A stretch of 64,000 nt of DNA from Delphinus delphis (Eukaryota; Chordata; Mammalia; Artiodactyla; Delphinidae), in contig NC_082698.1 of the NCBI RefSeq assembly GCF_949987515.2, positions 3,257,455-3,321,454 on the forward strand, given 5' to 3'. Positions 10,243 to 22,617 of this stretch are shown here, piece by piece (positions within the stretch are counted from its first letter, which is position 1; each line of letters begins with the position of its first letter). Below the pieces are notes generated by a model, which was given only the letters and a program-made list of their open reading frames with translations, searched no databases and was not told the origin of the DNA. The position numbers were made by a program, and so were the translations under genes.

Positions 10243-10715
10243 TCTCGTTTGAGTAGAAACATAGGATGTTTGTCCTCTTGTAATTGACATTTCACTTAGA
10301 GTAATGTCCTCGAGGTTCATCCATGTTGTAGCCTGTGTCAGAAGTTCCTTCCTGTTTAAGGCTGAATAATATCCCATTGGATGCATTTGCCACAGTTTGT
10401 TTTTTCATTCGTCTGCTGACAGACATTGGGTTGTTTCCACTTTTTGGCTATTGTGAATAGTACTGCTGTGAACTTGGGTGTAGAAATCTCTCTTTGAGTC
10501 ACTGCTTTTAGTCCTACTGGGTGCATACTCAGAAGCGGAATTGCTTCATCTTATGGTAATTCTATTTTTAATTTTTTGAGCAACCACCATACTATTTTCC
10601 ATAGCGGCTGCACCATTTTACATTCATACCAACAGTGCATATGTGTTCCAACTTCTCCACACCCTCACCAACGCTTGTTATTTCTGTTTTATTTTTAATG
10701 ATGAACATCCTATTG
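10243..10715 (-). mobile_element. L1 LINE 3' region, part 2
   Basis: Continuation of the L1 from 9825. Antisense landmarks in order are 'tttcacttagagtaatgtcc', 'gttcatccatgttgtagcc', 'gctgaataatatcccattgg', 'ttttggctattgtgaatag', 'ctttgagtcactgc', 'agcggaattgcttc', 'accatactattttccatag' and 'cattcataccaacagtgca'. The order matches L1 read from its 3' UTR into the end of ORF2. Numerous substitutions abolish coding. Confidence 0.9.
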
Positions 10716-10859
10716 TGTGTTGTCCCCAACTCTAGATGTCACGTGCCCCAGGATTCAGGCCTTCTTCTTCTGTGCCTATACTCTCTCCCTGGTTGGTCCT
10801 GTCCAGTCATGGGGCATCACAGAGTATCCACATGCAGTGGCTCACTGGTCCAGCCCAGC

Positions 10860-11080
10860 TCTCTCCCAGTCTCTGTCTCTCTAACAAAATCCAGACTCAT
10901 TCATACAGCTGCTTACACACTCTCCTCTGGGTAATTAAAAGGCACCTCCAACTCAACATTTTCAAACCCAAATTCCTGATCTTGGCACCCTCCTACCCGC
11001 CACCCCACCCCCCCAACAAGGTACTTCATCCACAGCTTCCCCATCTTAGGTGATGGCAAGTCTATCCTTCAAGCGGTGCT
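10860..11080 (+). mobile_element. L2 LINE fragment
   Basis: Direct-orientation L2 landmarks: 'ggcacctccaactcaac', 'ttcaaacccaaattcctgat', 'cttggcaccctcct' and 'cttccccatcttaggtgatg', in the expected order. This is the segment about 400-600 bp upstream of the L2 3' end. Its left limit is uncertain. Confidence 0.75.
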
Positions 11081-12649
11081 GCCTACAGACCTGGACCAAA
11101 GGGACACTTCAGGGGGCTCCTTACTTAGAGGGTCCCCATACTAAGCGTGCATGTGCAGAAGTGAGCATGCACACACACATACACATCACTTTCTCAAGAA
11201 CATGTGTGATCCAGGGCTTCGATCTAGTTGGGTAGGACCACCACCTCCACAAACATTCGCTCAAGTCTGATACCATTTAGACCCCAAGATCCCCACACTA
11301 TCTGTCCTAGTCATAGTCTGAGTGCCAGGGAGGTATGTGGTGGAGCCCCAGCCGATGTTGGAGACAGACACTGCTGCTGAGTGTTGGCAGGATTCGAGCA
11401 TCAAAGAGCTTCAATAAGACCAAAAACGATGCATTAACTTGCTAAATCCTTCTTTAAGCAGGAATGCAATAGATTCTAGCATAATGAAGTATCACTCCCC
11501 AGTACCACCCAGTGTCCATTTTCTTACTTGTGTTCACATTTGATTTGTGATTCCAGACTTACTTACAGATGAGCATGGCACTCATCACAGTGGTATCTGG
11601 TTGCTAAGGAGCATGGATGGCAACATTAGACAATTCACAGTCTCAAATTTGCATATATGTAAGTCTAGGTATAACCTACGGTGACGTGAAAGAACGTGCC
11701 TCTACTTTGACAACTGGATGGACGACGACCAGGAGAGCCACAGATAGTTTTATTTTTATCGAAATATTTCATATGTCTAATTAAACTTTCAAAAATGAAA
11801 ATTAAAATTTTAGCTTTAAATTTAATTCAAATGTGTTTTGCCTCTTAATTTTAATAGCTAATTTTGAATTTTTAGAAGCAAAATAAGTTTTGAAATCATG
11901 AAAAGTAACTTATTTTTTACATTCAGTTTATATTTTTGACAAAAATACATTTGAATTTCATACACTTGAATACAACTTAGTTCTTGGTTCTTCATTTCAT
12001 TAATGGTACTAGAAGACAAATTATGTGAAAATCTTGGTCATACAACTTAACTCATGATTATACTGAAATGAGGCAAGAAAAGTAAGTTTTATGGAAAAAT
12101 TTCATGCTAATTTATGAACTATAGACGTCTTTATTTTTTCACTTATTCAAACATTTGCTGGCCCATGAATAGGACCTCCAGACTGTGCAGTAAGCCTTAA
12201 GTGCAGTCAGTGACATGTTGCCAACTTTCAGTCACATAAGAACCCTAACTTTTCACATATTTTTCTATTCCATCATCACAAAAGCAGGAGGATAGAAAGT
12301 ACTTTGCTGGCTCGATTTAGACTTCCTAATATTTAGACGTGGGGCCTGGGGCCCTCCGGCTGCGCTCTGGCTCCAGGACTAGGCTAGGGCAACACTGCCC
12401 TCTGGTTGCAGGGAAGGTGTCTGGGCGTCCTCCCCCAGTCCTCTCATTTATTGTGGCAAGGACACCAGTTGGTGGGAGCTTCAGGTACATCCAGGGTCAG
12501 CCCAAGTCTCCTGCCATCTCTGCCATCATCTGCTGCTGGCCGCTGGGAACCGGCCTTATGGCCTCCTCTCCTCCCTCTTTCCCTGCAGCCGGTTCCCAGC
12601 CCGGCAGCCAGATGGACCTTTAAGGCAGCCAGTTGCTCTTGAGCTCAGA
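11081..12649. other. Unique stretch, very AT-rich at 11740-12140
   Basis: No repeat family recognised. 11740-12140 is rich in ATTTTAATTT-type runs and could be decayed repeat or matrix-attachment-like DNA. 12330-12640 is GC-richer. No credible exon. Confidence 0.35.
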
Positions 12650-13100
12650 ACCCTCTCTGTGCTCCCTCTCCTGCCCCACTCCTCTCCTTCCCCTTCCACG
12701 CCCTGCCTCTACCCTCCTGCTCCAACACTGGCTGTTCCCTCTGTCTGAATGCTGTTCCCTCCAGCACCTTGGCTAGCTCTCACCTCCTTCAAGTCTCAGC
12801 TCAAATACCACCTTCCTAAGGAGGCTCTGCCTGGGCACCCTGCTTTCAGTTGCATATTCCCCTCTGTATCCACTTCTTCCTGAAATACCCATCCACCTAA
12901 ACCTGCTCTGATTCTTCCTCGTGGCCAGTTTCACCTCCTAAAGGACTCCACCAGTGACCTAGTCATCACCTGTGTTTTCTGACAATTGATTCCCACCTGA
13001 AGATAATCTCCACAGGGGCAAAGATTTTTGTTTGCTTTATTCATTGGGGTGTCCTAGCATATGCTGATGCTTAATAGGTGTTTACTGAAGGAGTAAGAGG
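12650..13100 (+). mobile_element. L2 LINE, 3' end
   Basis: Direct-orientation L2 3' landmarks: 'gctgttccctctgtctgaatg' near 12731, 'tcaagtctcagctcaaatac', 'cctaaggaggctctgcctg', 'ccacaggggcaaagattttt' and 'gcttaataggtgtttactg' near the 3' end. Order and spacing match the last 450 bp of L2. Ancient and non-coding. Confidence 0.85.
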
Positions 13101-13729
13101 GAGCAACCACGTGTTCTTCAGTGAGGAACTGAGATCAATGCAAGTAGAAGGAACCAGGTGGGTATTTGGCATCCCTTAGTCCACTGGGATCCAACAATCC
13201 TAGGAGCAGAAGAACCCTGTATTCAGACAGGATCTGAAGTCCAACATATAAACAGACACAGGCATCGCTGGGCTGGTTATTTTTGAAGAGAGTGGTTTGA
13301 GGGCTTCTGGGGCTCTGTGGAGTGTTGTTTTCAAAGCCCTGGGCTAGTCCAGACCCCTCTGGGGCAAGGAAAGACTGGAAGACCCAGAGAACATGAACAT
13401 GTTGCCTTGGATCTTGTAGGTTTCCAGGAAAGAGCCCAGGTGGGTGCCTGGTCTGAGCATCAGGCCACTGCCCTTTCTGTTCTGCCAGGCCCCAGAATGG
13501 AGATTTAGCCTTCTACGGAGCAGAGAGCCCCTGGTCTTGAGAAGTGGAGCAGCCAGGGGAAGAAGACCCTTAGGCCTTGCTTGCCAGATCACTTGGGGTA
13601 GAGAAAGGCTAGAACTTGGGAGAAAGCTCACCTGAGGACTTTCCAAGCCAGGGCAGAGCCAAGGTGCTCAGGCTCAGGCCCCAGGCAGCCACCCCATCTC
13701 AGCTCCTGCTGTGGCCTCCTAGCATTTCC
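13101..13729. other. Unique spacer
   Basis: No repeat or gene recognised. Overlapping frames of 63-100 codons on both strands lack any family signature. Confidence 0.35.
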
Positions 13730-13868
13730 AGATTTAGCAAATAAAAATCACGGATGCCCAGGTAAATTTGCATTTCAGATCAACGACAAGATTTTTAGTA
13801 TAAATATACTCCCAATGTTATCTGTATCATTTATCTGAAATGCAAAGGTACTGGGACAACCTGATTTT
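13730..13868. mobile_element. Palindromic MER-type DNA element (MER53-like)
   Basis: A short palindromic element: the 14-bp arm tttgcatttcagat (13767-13780) is perfectly inverted at 13833-13846, with 'atttttagtataaatatact' between them. The outer parts 'agatttagcaaataaaaatc' and 'ctgggacaacctga' also mirror each other weakly. This layout and wording match a palindromic medium-reiterated DNA element; the family name is tentative. Confidence 0.65.
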
Positions 13869-15393
13869 ACCTCCAGGCCATTGCAAGGGGCAGGGGCCGA
13901 TCTCCACCACCCATGTCTGAGATCATCTCCTTCCCCAGGCCCGGGGGTGCAAAACGAGCCAGAGGTCCAGCCACTCCCCCTTATTCAGCCCCAGGTAAGC
14001 AGAACCCTTTCATCTCTCCTTGCGGCAGGGCTCTGCCCACCACGCCACCCCCGAACCCCAACTACTGGGCTCTTCCAGCCAAAGGCTGAGTGGGGCTTGA
14101 ATTCAGACAACATCTGAAACATGGAGAGAAGCATTTAACTTTTCCCCGGGCAGGGAAGCCCTAACTCAGGATGGGCTGGCTGTTCTTCCCAGGAGAGAGA
14201 AGGGAAACTTGTAATCTTGCTTTTCTTTTTTTGACTGAGAAATTGATAGCAATGCAAAAGACAAAATACCAGTTCTTTTGCCAAGAAGAAGTCTTCGAGA
14301 ATTGGAATACCATGGAACATACTTAAATGAAATCTACACTGAAGGTATTTCAGTCCGTGACGGCTGTGAACACACTGTGTAATTCCACCAGGACTGCGAC
14401 TCACCTGACCACAGGGCAGGTAGGAGGAGGTGACAGAGGCTGACACCAGCAGGAGCCGTGCACAGCCTGCTGTGTGGAAGAATCGCCACCGTTTCATCAT
14501 ACGGAATGCCTTCTGTTTAGAGTCCAGTGAGGAGAATGGATGATTTCTATTGCTTTCTTTATCAGGAAAAAAAATGTATTTTGCTAATGAGAACTAAGCT
14601 TCTGCTGCCCCACAAAAGAGGGCTTTGTCTCATCCGGGCTCTGCAGTGCAGGCTGAGGCAGGGGAGTCACGGACCATGATTTTTCTCCAGGTGTTTCTAC
14701 TTAGCCCAACGAGCAAATCACACCTATAATTAGAATTATACGGAAAACGTTAAGACCCTTTAAGGAACATCTCTGGGTCCTCATCCTCTTAAGTATCTGT
14801 TGCCATGGAAGCCAGCAAAGCAGCTCCAAAAATCCGGAGTGTGAGCGGCACCCACCCACTCGCCACCGAGGCTCCTTTAAATAAAGTTGCCTTTTTCCTT
14901 TGGTTTCTGAATAAACATAAACCTGGGTTTTTCGTGCGAGGTCCTGATTTCAAGGTTATTGATGCCATACTAAATTAATACAGTCTGTGCGACAGTGAAC
15001 ACCACCCAGCAAAGCCGGGGATCCTCCTGTCTTCTGAAAGCTTGACATTTGTTTTTCATCATGAACTTAAAGGTCAAGAGCTACAGATGGATCAGGGTAC
15101 CTGCCTGGGTTTACATTTACATGCATTTTATTTTATTCCCACATGCGCTTTTTATGAGATCCATCACTGGAATAAAACGGTAGCGTTCCCGTATTCTCTA
15201 GGCTGGCTGAACTAGGAGAGTTGTCAAGCTGCTGTCTCTACATAATTTGAATTAAAATAAGAAATATATGCTGATTTGATATTTTAAAAGCAAAAGCTTT
15301 AAGTTTAACGTTGGCTGAAACTGGCCAGCATAGAGAGCGACAAATTTCTTAACGTTACTTAGTTATTAGTGTAATAAGGGGGTGGACGGCAGA
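13869..15393. other. Unique stretch, candidate conserved non-coding DNA
   Basis: No repeats recognised over 1.5 kb. 14560-15340 has many ATTA/TAAT and AATAAA-type motifs with interspersed unmutated CpGs, a composition often seen in enhancer deserts. No coding support. Confidence 0.35.
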
Positions 15394-15404
15394 TAGAATC
15401 TACT
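15394..15404 (+). repeat. Target-site duplication, left copy (L1 15405-15629)
   Basis: Eleven bases (tagaatctact) identical to 15630-15640. Confidence 0.8.
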
Positions 15405-15629
15405 TTTTTTAAAAATTGAAGTATAGTTGATTTACAGTGTTGTGTTAATTTCTGCTGTACAGCAAAGTGACTCAGATATAGATATTCTTTTTTATATTCT
15501 TTTCCATGATGGTTTATCACAGGATATTGAATATAGTTCCCTGTGCTCTACAGGAGGACCTTGTTGTCTATCCATTCTATATATAATGGTTTGCATCTGC
15601 AAACCCCAAACTCCCAATCCATGCCTCCC
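15405..15629 (-). mobile_element. 5'-truncated L1 LINE 3' end (cetartiodactyl type)
   Basis: Antisense L1 3' UTR: the poly(A)-complement at 15404-15415, then 'ttgaagtatagttgattta', 'ttctgctgtacagcaaagtg', 'ggatattgaatatagttccc', 'aggaccttgttgtctatcc' and 'tctgcaaaccccaaact'. Only about 225 bp are present, the usual result of incomplete reverse transcription, and an 11-bp target-site duplication flanks it. The 3' UTR type is the one found in cattle and whales. Confidence 0.9.
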
Positions 15630-15640
15630 TAGAATCTACT
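15630..15640 (+). repeat. Target-site duplication, right copy (L1 15405-15629)
   Basis: Exact copy of 15394-15404. Confidence 0.8.
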
Positions 15641-18032
15641 CTTATTATGCACTTTTAAGTAAAAGTCATAGACATCTCACCCTCCAGATAACCCAGACAT
15701 GACTAGCCAATAATTGATTCAGAATTGATGGGAGTATGACTCACTCTTTTTCTTCACAAATGATTTCTTCTGTGTGTTTTGTTTCTGCGTGTGCTTCTGT
15801 TCAAGGTAAGCATGGCTGCTTGTACGCTGGTTCCCTTTTTTTTGTGATACCAAATAACATGTTATATTTTTAACCAAAATACCTGTGGAGCTGACAGAGC
15901 ATGATGCATTCATTTTCCTTGATTTTGTAGTGAGGGAAAGGGCTAGCATGAATAATTCAAAAATAACGCTGAGACTGTTAAGATTTAGTATTGGAGAGGT
16001 CATCACAGTTGGGAGAAATGAGCTAGGAGACTATTACTATTCCACGATCTTTGAATCTCAAGGTGACATCATTATTATTTCTCTATATCTATAATGTGGC
16101 ACTGCAACCAGCTTATTGCTGTGTTTCTCATGTAGGGGAGAAAGATCAATTATATACAGACCTCAAAATGTGAACCGTAACGCCCAATAAAACTGTCATT
16201 AACAGTCCCCACAACTTTAGTTGCCTGCTTCCAGGTCAAGTTGCTTTCAAAAGGTAACTGACGCTGAAAGGTTGAAGAAAGAGCATTCATTCTAAAGGGA
16301 GCCGTTTCTTAGCCAAATAACTGAAACTCTTTAATAACGCTGGCTAATTTGGGTCCGAACTGAAAAAACCACCCTAATGGTGAGCTTAGCACTGAGGATA
16401 CTTAGAAGAATGAACGTGCCCTGGCGTCCCCCTTTGAAAAATGGGTCTGTTACGGGACTGCCCTCCACCTCAAGCCCTCTTGAGTAAACATAAAGCAGTC
16501 CCTTGCAATCATATTTAATTTTTTCCTATTTTCAACCAGAGGTGGAAAGATATCACCAAAAAATAAAATGCGGGCTGGAGCAGGGTTTACAGCGCTTCCC
16601 TCACCATTTGTTACCACTACATAATCAGCGATAAATCTTGCTTTCTCTGGAACGGGATTAAAAAACGCCTCTACATTCAAAAATATTAAAATGGAACAGA
16701 GCTGTTACTATTGCAAAACTCCCTATTTTTCTGCCCCCAAAGTGTCCCTGCATGTTTAAAACATCTTTTTGACTTCAGAGAATTTTACAAGCCTTCCTAC
16801 CTACTTTTTACTTCCTACTTTTTAATTAAAATGTTCCTGTTAGTGTCATATCTCTGAAACGTCACATTTGGTTTAAAGGTTTAACAGTTCGTAACATTTG
16901 CGTTTTTGTAAGGGGGACACGGAAGTCCTATAGATTTCCTTTTTCAAGCGGTGCTGGCACAGTGTGAATCCGGCTCATCCCTGCTGGTTTTCCACGTTGC
17001 CCACGTGCCCTTCCACCTGCTGCACCTGGACGCGCAGCTACCTCTGAGTCTTGGGGGGGGGGGCCTTGCTTAACAAAAGACACCCTGGACCCTGGACCAG
17101 AAGCCGTGTTGGCTTTCCTCAAGGTAATTTTGATAATGATGAGTGATTTCTGCATCTGTCATTTATAAAATTCTGTTTTATTATCATTATGGATAATATA
17201 GATGATACTCTCCACAATAATTCTCTGCATTATTTCCCTGAATTTTCCTTAATATGTTATAATTTTGTATTTATTGTGAAATGATGATCTCTAATCTGAA
17301 ATGAAGTATGTCTGTGACAGTCACGTCACCAGCTCCTTCCCTCCCTCTCTTTATAGCAGCCACCTTGGGGTGCAGGGAGCCCAGCCAGGGACCTGCCATC
17401 TGAGCATGTTAAAAGGAAGGGTAGGGACCCAGCGTCCCTGTGGATGGGGCTGAGCTCTGATCCCTACCCCTAGACCAACTTCACCTGCTTCCTCCTGTGG
17501 GGAAGAGTCAGGGGCTTCATCATGGAGCCGCTTCTAGCAGGTTCCTCTGCCTTGTGTCCAAACGCATCCTGACATGCGTTAAACAGCAGAACGAGTGGTT
17601 ATAAACTCTGAGGAGTGGTTCACATCCCCGGTGGTGGGCACTGAGGACAGGACGGCAGTGAGTGAGCCAAATTCCACGCGCTCAGGAAATGTGCTTGGCT
17701 GGATGGGTTGAACGCACCATTGTTGGTCATGTTTAGCCGAGAGAAACACAGAAATCATTCTTTTCAAAACATCGAAGGAAAATTAATGGTATGGTGCACA
17801 CAGGAGTCCAAGACAAACACATAAAACACAACACCATAAATACACATTCACAGCAGACAATGTTGGTTTTTTTTTTTTTTAGCTACAAGGACTATATTTT
17901 AACCCCCTGTGTCTGACACCCAAATTCTCAGAAGCCCTTCCACCTCTGAGTGGAAGCCCCTGAGGGCAGACGTGGCCAGGGCATGAGGCTCCACCATTTC
18001 ACTGAACTGCCCAGTGCAGACCCTTGGTCCCT
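15641..18032. other. Unique AT-rich stretch, candidate conserved non-coding DNA
   Basis: No interspersed repeat recognised across 2.4 kb. Simple runs are G11 at 17053-17063 and T14 at 17867-17880. 16180-16900 and 17110-17310 are rich in homeodomain-like TAAT cores. Short frames here carry no recognisable domain. Confidence 0.35.
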
Positions 18033-18511
18033 GTGTTAGTTTCCTGTGGCTGCCATCACAATGTATTACCAACTGGGAGGCCTCAGACAACAGAAAATTT
18101 ATTCTCTTAGAGTTCTGGAGGCCAGAAGTTCAAAATCAAGGTGTCAGCAGGGTGGGTTCCTCCTGGAGGCTCCAAGGGAGCATCTGTTCCCGGCTCTTCT
18201 CCCAGCTTCTGGTGGCTTCCAGCAATCCCCGGCATCCCAGACTCGTAGACACAGCCCTCCAATCTCTGCATCCATCATCGTGTGGCCGTCTTTCCGGCCA
18301 CTGTGTGGTGTGTCTGTGCGTCTCCGTCTCTCACATCTCCCTCTTTGTATAGGAGATAAGCCATTGCATTAGGGTCCACCCTAATGCAGTGTGACCTCAT
18401 CTGAACTCCACCACATCTGCAGAGATCCCATTTCCAAACAAAGCCACATTCACGGGTACCGGGGGTTAGGATTTGGATGTATCTTTTTGGAGACACAGTT
18501 CTACCCGCTAT
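18033..18511 (-). mobile_element. MLT1 LTR (ERVL-MaLR), solo
   Basis: Nearly complete, in reverse. Antisense landmarks in order: 'gttagtttcctgtggctgcc', 'gttctggaggccagaag', 'aaatcaaggtgtcagcagg', 'cttctggtggcttccagc', 'agggtccaccctaatgcag', 'tttccaaacaaagccacatt' and 'gggttaggatttggatgta' near the right end. No internal MaLR sequence is attached, so it is a solo LTR. Confidence 0.9.
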
Positions 18512-19954
18512 TGTCACTACTTGTCAAATGAATGCACTGCTCCTAGGTCAGTGGCATCCATGGGCCGTGGGGAAGGGCCTGGCATGGCTTTGAACACCCA
18601 CAGCTGTCCCCCAGGTATCCAACATCTTAGGATTTCTCCAATGCTTCCAACAGGCTGCTAGCTTCTCCTGCCCTTCTCCCTAGAGTAGCCAGGGATTCCG
18701 GGATCAGTGCTGTCTGGACCTGGAGCTAAGGAGGTAGGGAGGCTGCAGGCCCTGTGCAGAGGCTCCAGGCTGGGAGCTTGGCGTGGGGGGAGTGGGCGGC
18801 TGCCCAGGAGCCCGGGCCCTGGTCCCACCCTGGGGTCCGCCTTTGAAGTTGGAGGAGAAATCTCTCACTGCAAGGACAGAGCGGAGGAGGGAGACCCAGG
18901 TGGACTCTGCTCTCCCCACTGATACCCTGATCAAAGAGAGTAGCTTGGGCAACGCCGAGCAAATAATGAATAATGGCAGAGTCAGGCCAGCCCGACGGGA
19001 GACCTGCTCGCACGGCCGGTCCTTCCCTGTTCTTTGCACCTGCCTGAGCCCTGCTGGGCTGGGGACTGCACCAGAGAGGGAGGCGGCCCCTTGCTTTTCG
19101 TTTTGTTTTTAACATTTAATGTCTACCATGCTGTCCCGAAGATGCTCAGTACTGACACAGGTGGAACACAAATGGGCAATGTCAGCTGCTGCCTTATTAC
19201 GCACCCGAGCCTGGGAGAAAGTGGAGGCAGAGTGTGTGCCAGGGAGAAAGTGGAGGCAGAGTGTGTACCAGGAGCGGGTTTTCAAGGGCGATGCTGTAAC
19301 ACTCCGAAGCCTTCTCCCTCCAAGCTTTCCGTGGCTGTATCCCCTCTGGTCCATAATCACAGCTAATGGGCTGGCCACGGAGGCATCAGGGACATAAAAT
19401 GGTCTAACACTACATTGACTATAAATGGCAAAGCCATAAGTGACATTACTTTGCAGATAAGAAACAATCACATCATTAAGCAAAGGTGTTTAGTGTATCA
19501 GTCACCCTAACTTTGATTTATTGCAAGGCATTTGTCTGTCACCAGCACAATGGAAGCTATAATGCAACTCAAGGGTTTAAAGAGAAAATTAAGATGAATA
19601 TTGCTGCTAGCACTTTGGTTTGCACAGATGCAAAATGGGTGGGCTTCCCTCGCTGCCTGCAGGGCTGGCTTCAGCCCAGCTTCCCAGGCCCAGAGGCTAA
19701 AGACTGCCTGTGGGTGACAGAGAAGTTAGCACCGGGGGCTGGAGACCGGGCCGCCCAGGGCGGGAGGCAAGAGGACCTCACAAGCAGGGTTTCTGGAAAG
19801 GGAATAATGCATCCTAAACGGCCAGGGCTCCCCGCTTTGATTTTACCCCTGAAACATGGAAGTAATGATTAGTTATTTTGATGAACATTGTTTTAAAGTG
19901 TTGTCTTGGTAAACACAACCGCTCCTGTATTCCATTCAATTTTAATCCAGAAAG
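18512..19954. other. Unique stretch with a tandem duplication
   Basis: No interspersed repeat recognised. It holds a two-copy 29-bp tandem repeat at 19213-19270. 19390-19640 is AT-rich and free of repeats, a candidate for constrained non-coding DNA. The open frames on both strands around 18700-19115 have no family signature. Confidence 0.35.
19213..19270 (+). repeat. Two-copy 29-bp tandem duplication
   Basis: Copies at 19213-19241 and 19242-19270 differ at one base (…gtgtgtgcca versus …gtgtgtacca). The near identity indicates a recent local duplication, probably by slippage. Confidence 0.9.
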
Positions 19955-20055
19955 CAATTTTGGAAAACCTACTGTAAACCAGGCACTGAGCCAGGCCTGG
20001 AAAGTTTAATGCTGGATAAGTCACAGTTTCTCTCCTCCAGGGGCTCATGACCCAC
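19955..20055 (-). mobile_element. L2 LINE 3' fragment
   Basis: In complement this resembles the L2 3' end: 'catgagcccctggaggag' then 'ccaggcctggctcagtgcct'. Short and diverged. Confidence 0.55.
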
Positions 20056-22142
20056 AGTGCTCAGCGTGGAGCAGCTGCTGGCGGGGTGGGTGGGAGATGG
20101 ATGAATGAATGAATGAGGGAGAGTGAGGATGGTGTATAGATTCCCAGGGGCACGTGGGGATTCAGAGGAGGGAGGACATCCCCTCTGGTTGGAAGGATCA
20201 GGAAAGAGGAAGGGAAGGAAGATTTTAGAGGGCCTTAGAAAGCTGGAGAGACGTGGATAGTGGGCGGGGGCGAGGCGTAGGAGGGGGACGGGGGCACAGA
20301 GCAAATCACCGGATGGCTGAGGTGAGCACCCAGCTCACGCCCAGGTGTGGACTCTAAGTGGCTGGTGGGGAAACCTCCAGGGACAGGTAGATCTGGTCAC
20401 CATCTTCACAAGGGGCGGAGATGGAGAAAGAGTTGTTTTATGGAGACGGTTAAAAAACTCAATGAGGCACAGAATTCATCTCTCTTCAGACTTGTGGTTA
20501 CTAAGTGTCTCCTTGGAGATGAATGAGACACGATCCATCTATGATAATATTAATCTAATGATTACTCGCCATAGGTCAGTCGTTAGTCATTAAGTACCTA
20601 CTGTGCGCTTCACTGTGTCAGGCCCTGGTGGTCAGGGGAAGAAGTGGGGGTCAGGCCCCTCCTGCAGAAGCCCCCAGCCCACAGATCCCCCAGGACCCTG
20701 ACCACTCCCACTCACCGGGACACACTGGGTGCCCCGGACAGTTTGCAGACGCTACAGAGGGAAATTCCATTCTCATCATTAGGAGACATCTCAGTACTTC
20801 AGGTAGCATAAGCATCTCTACAGTTTAAAGTTAGGAATGGCCACGCTACCTCAGGACAAATGAAAGAAACACCAAGTGTGCTCAGCGCTGTGCCTTCAGG
20901 TCTGGATTGGTAAGAAGTGATTTCAATGCTGCTCCGGTCTTATAACCAAGTGCTCAAAAATTCTTTGAGCATTTGAATAGCCTCTGTGGTTTGTTTTCTG
21001 CAAGCAGCTATTTCAAAATGATTCAGCATTTCACTGCAGTGCTTCAGACCAAACCAGTCCCTTCCGGACTGGTCCGAGTGGACAGACATCTTTGCTAACA
21101 CACGGCCGGTGTAGAAAGGCGACGCGGTGCCGGCTCTCCCTCCCTCAACCGGCATGAGCCTGCCTGGCCCGCTCCATCTGCTGACGGTCCAGGGTGGAGA
21201 AGGCAAATTCCCACCTCCCATGGGGCGTTCACTTCCTTACGGTCTGGACCAATGCTAGAGAGGCTACAGGAGAGAGCAGGGCTGGGGCCTTGGAGGACAG
21301 GCCGCCCAGCCCGTGTCCAGGTCTCAGTCCCTGCTTCAGACCCAGCGGCTGGAGAAAGGGCTGCCCACTGTCAAGGTCAGCTATAGGGCAGATCCTCTCG
21401 CTTATATAGGGCCCCTTTGATAGGGTTGCTGTGCACCCCAGCAGGGTATCTATTTAGCTCTTCCTAATCAAGCTCTCATTGGTTTTTGCTAGTATATATC
21501 TCAAGAATATACTTACTCTTTAATAAACTGAATGTCAGTTTTTACTCCAAGTCCAATGTATGGGTTTAAAGAAAGCCATATTCAGGTAGGTAAGCATCAA
21601 AGTCTATGGACTTTTGGCAAATGGTATAGGGGGCCCTGTTTTCTTTTGACTATTCTACTCATTCCTCACTGTAAACCGTTTCCAGTGCCCTGGGTGAGAC
21701 GTCGGGGAACCCGTGCTGGTTTCCCAGCTCTGGGCACCCAGGGCCCGCCCCAAGCCCTCTCTGCTCCATCATCTTGGGAGAGGTAGCCTTGCGATGCCTT
21801 CCCTGGGCCTCACCTTGCCCTTCCTCTGCTGCCCTGAGCTGCGGTCCGGGGTCCCCGCCCGGTGCAGAAGGTGCCGAGTTGCATGGGCTCCATGGTCCAT
21901 CCCAGCAGCCCCTCCATCCCTGGGGTGAGCCTTCCCTGTGCCAACTCAAGACACTCCTTCCTTGGTCTAAAACATGACCACAGCATCCAGGCATTAACAA
22001 ACTAAACGGAGTCATTTTCTCAGACGCCCCTCTCCTGAACTAGCAAGTGGAGAAAAGAGAACTTGTATATTTGATCCACCTGTAGCCTGGATGACCTGGG
22101 GCACCTGTGGGGCCCACCTGGGAGAGGCGGCACCAGGACAGG
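20056..22142. other. Mostly unique stretch
   Basis: A short (GAAT)n run lies at 20098-20115. A G-rich segment at 20262-20295 fits a G-quadruplex. 20575-20632 faintly resembles MIR in reverse ('aagtacctactgtgcgc', 'aggccctgg'). No gene recognised; frames around 21190-21980 overlap on both strands. Confidence 0.35.
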
Positions 22143-22405
22143 GATAATAACGTCAATAATAACATACAAGTGATTCACATTTGTGGAGAGCCCATCGTGT
22201 ATCTCTCAAGCATCACGCTGAGTGCCCTGTATTTATGATCTCATCTGACCCTGCCAACTCCCCCCTGCAGGGCCTGTACTATGAATATTCCCCTGGTCCA
22301 GACATCTGGATCAGGGTTAAGGAATGCCCCATGACCACAGGCTTCGTAAGTGTCAGAGCTGGGATTCAAAGGCAGCTCTGGCTGACCCCAAAGTCCCAGG
22401 GAGTG
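22143..22405 (-). mobile_element. MIR SINE, near full length
   Basis: In complement, MIR segments run from the tRNA-like 5' part near 22400 ('gctttgaatcccagctctg', complement of 22356-22374) through the core to the 3' end near 22145, where 'gggataataacgtcaataat' lies. Moderately diverged. Confidence 0.8.
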
Positions 22406-22439
22406 AAAGTGCAAGGGGCCCCGAATAAATCCCAGCCAT

Positions 22440-22617
22440 CTCTAGGCGTGGTGCTCCAACTTCGGTGGGTGTCAGAATCACCTAGACAGCTTGCCAATAA
22501 TGCAGATTCCTGGGCCCCACTTCCAGGGAGCCTGATCCTGTACGTGTGGTGGCCTGGAGCCAGGAATCTGCATTTTCAGGCAGCTCTGCTGGGGTCCCGA
22601 GCTTGGCCTTCTGTAGT
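22440..22617. mobile_element. MER5A-type hAT-Charlie DNA transposon
   Basis: Landmarks of this non-autonomous hAT element: 'tgtcagaatcacctagacag', 'aatgcagattcctgggcccc' and 'aggaatctgcattttcagg'. The two inner arms mirror each other because the element is partly palindromic, so orientation is not assigned. It has been immobile for tens of millions of years. Confidence 0.8.
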
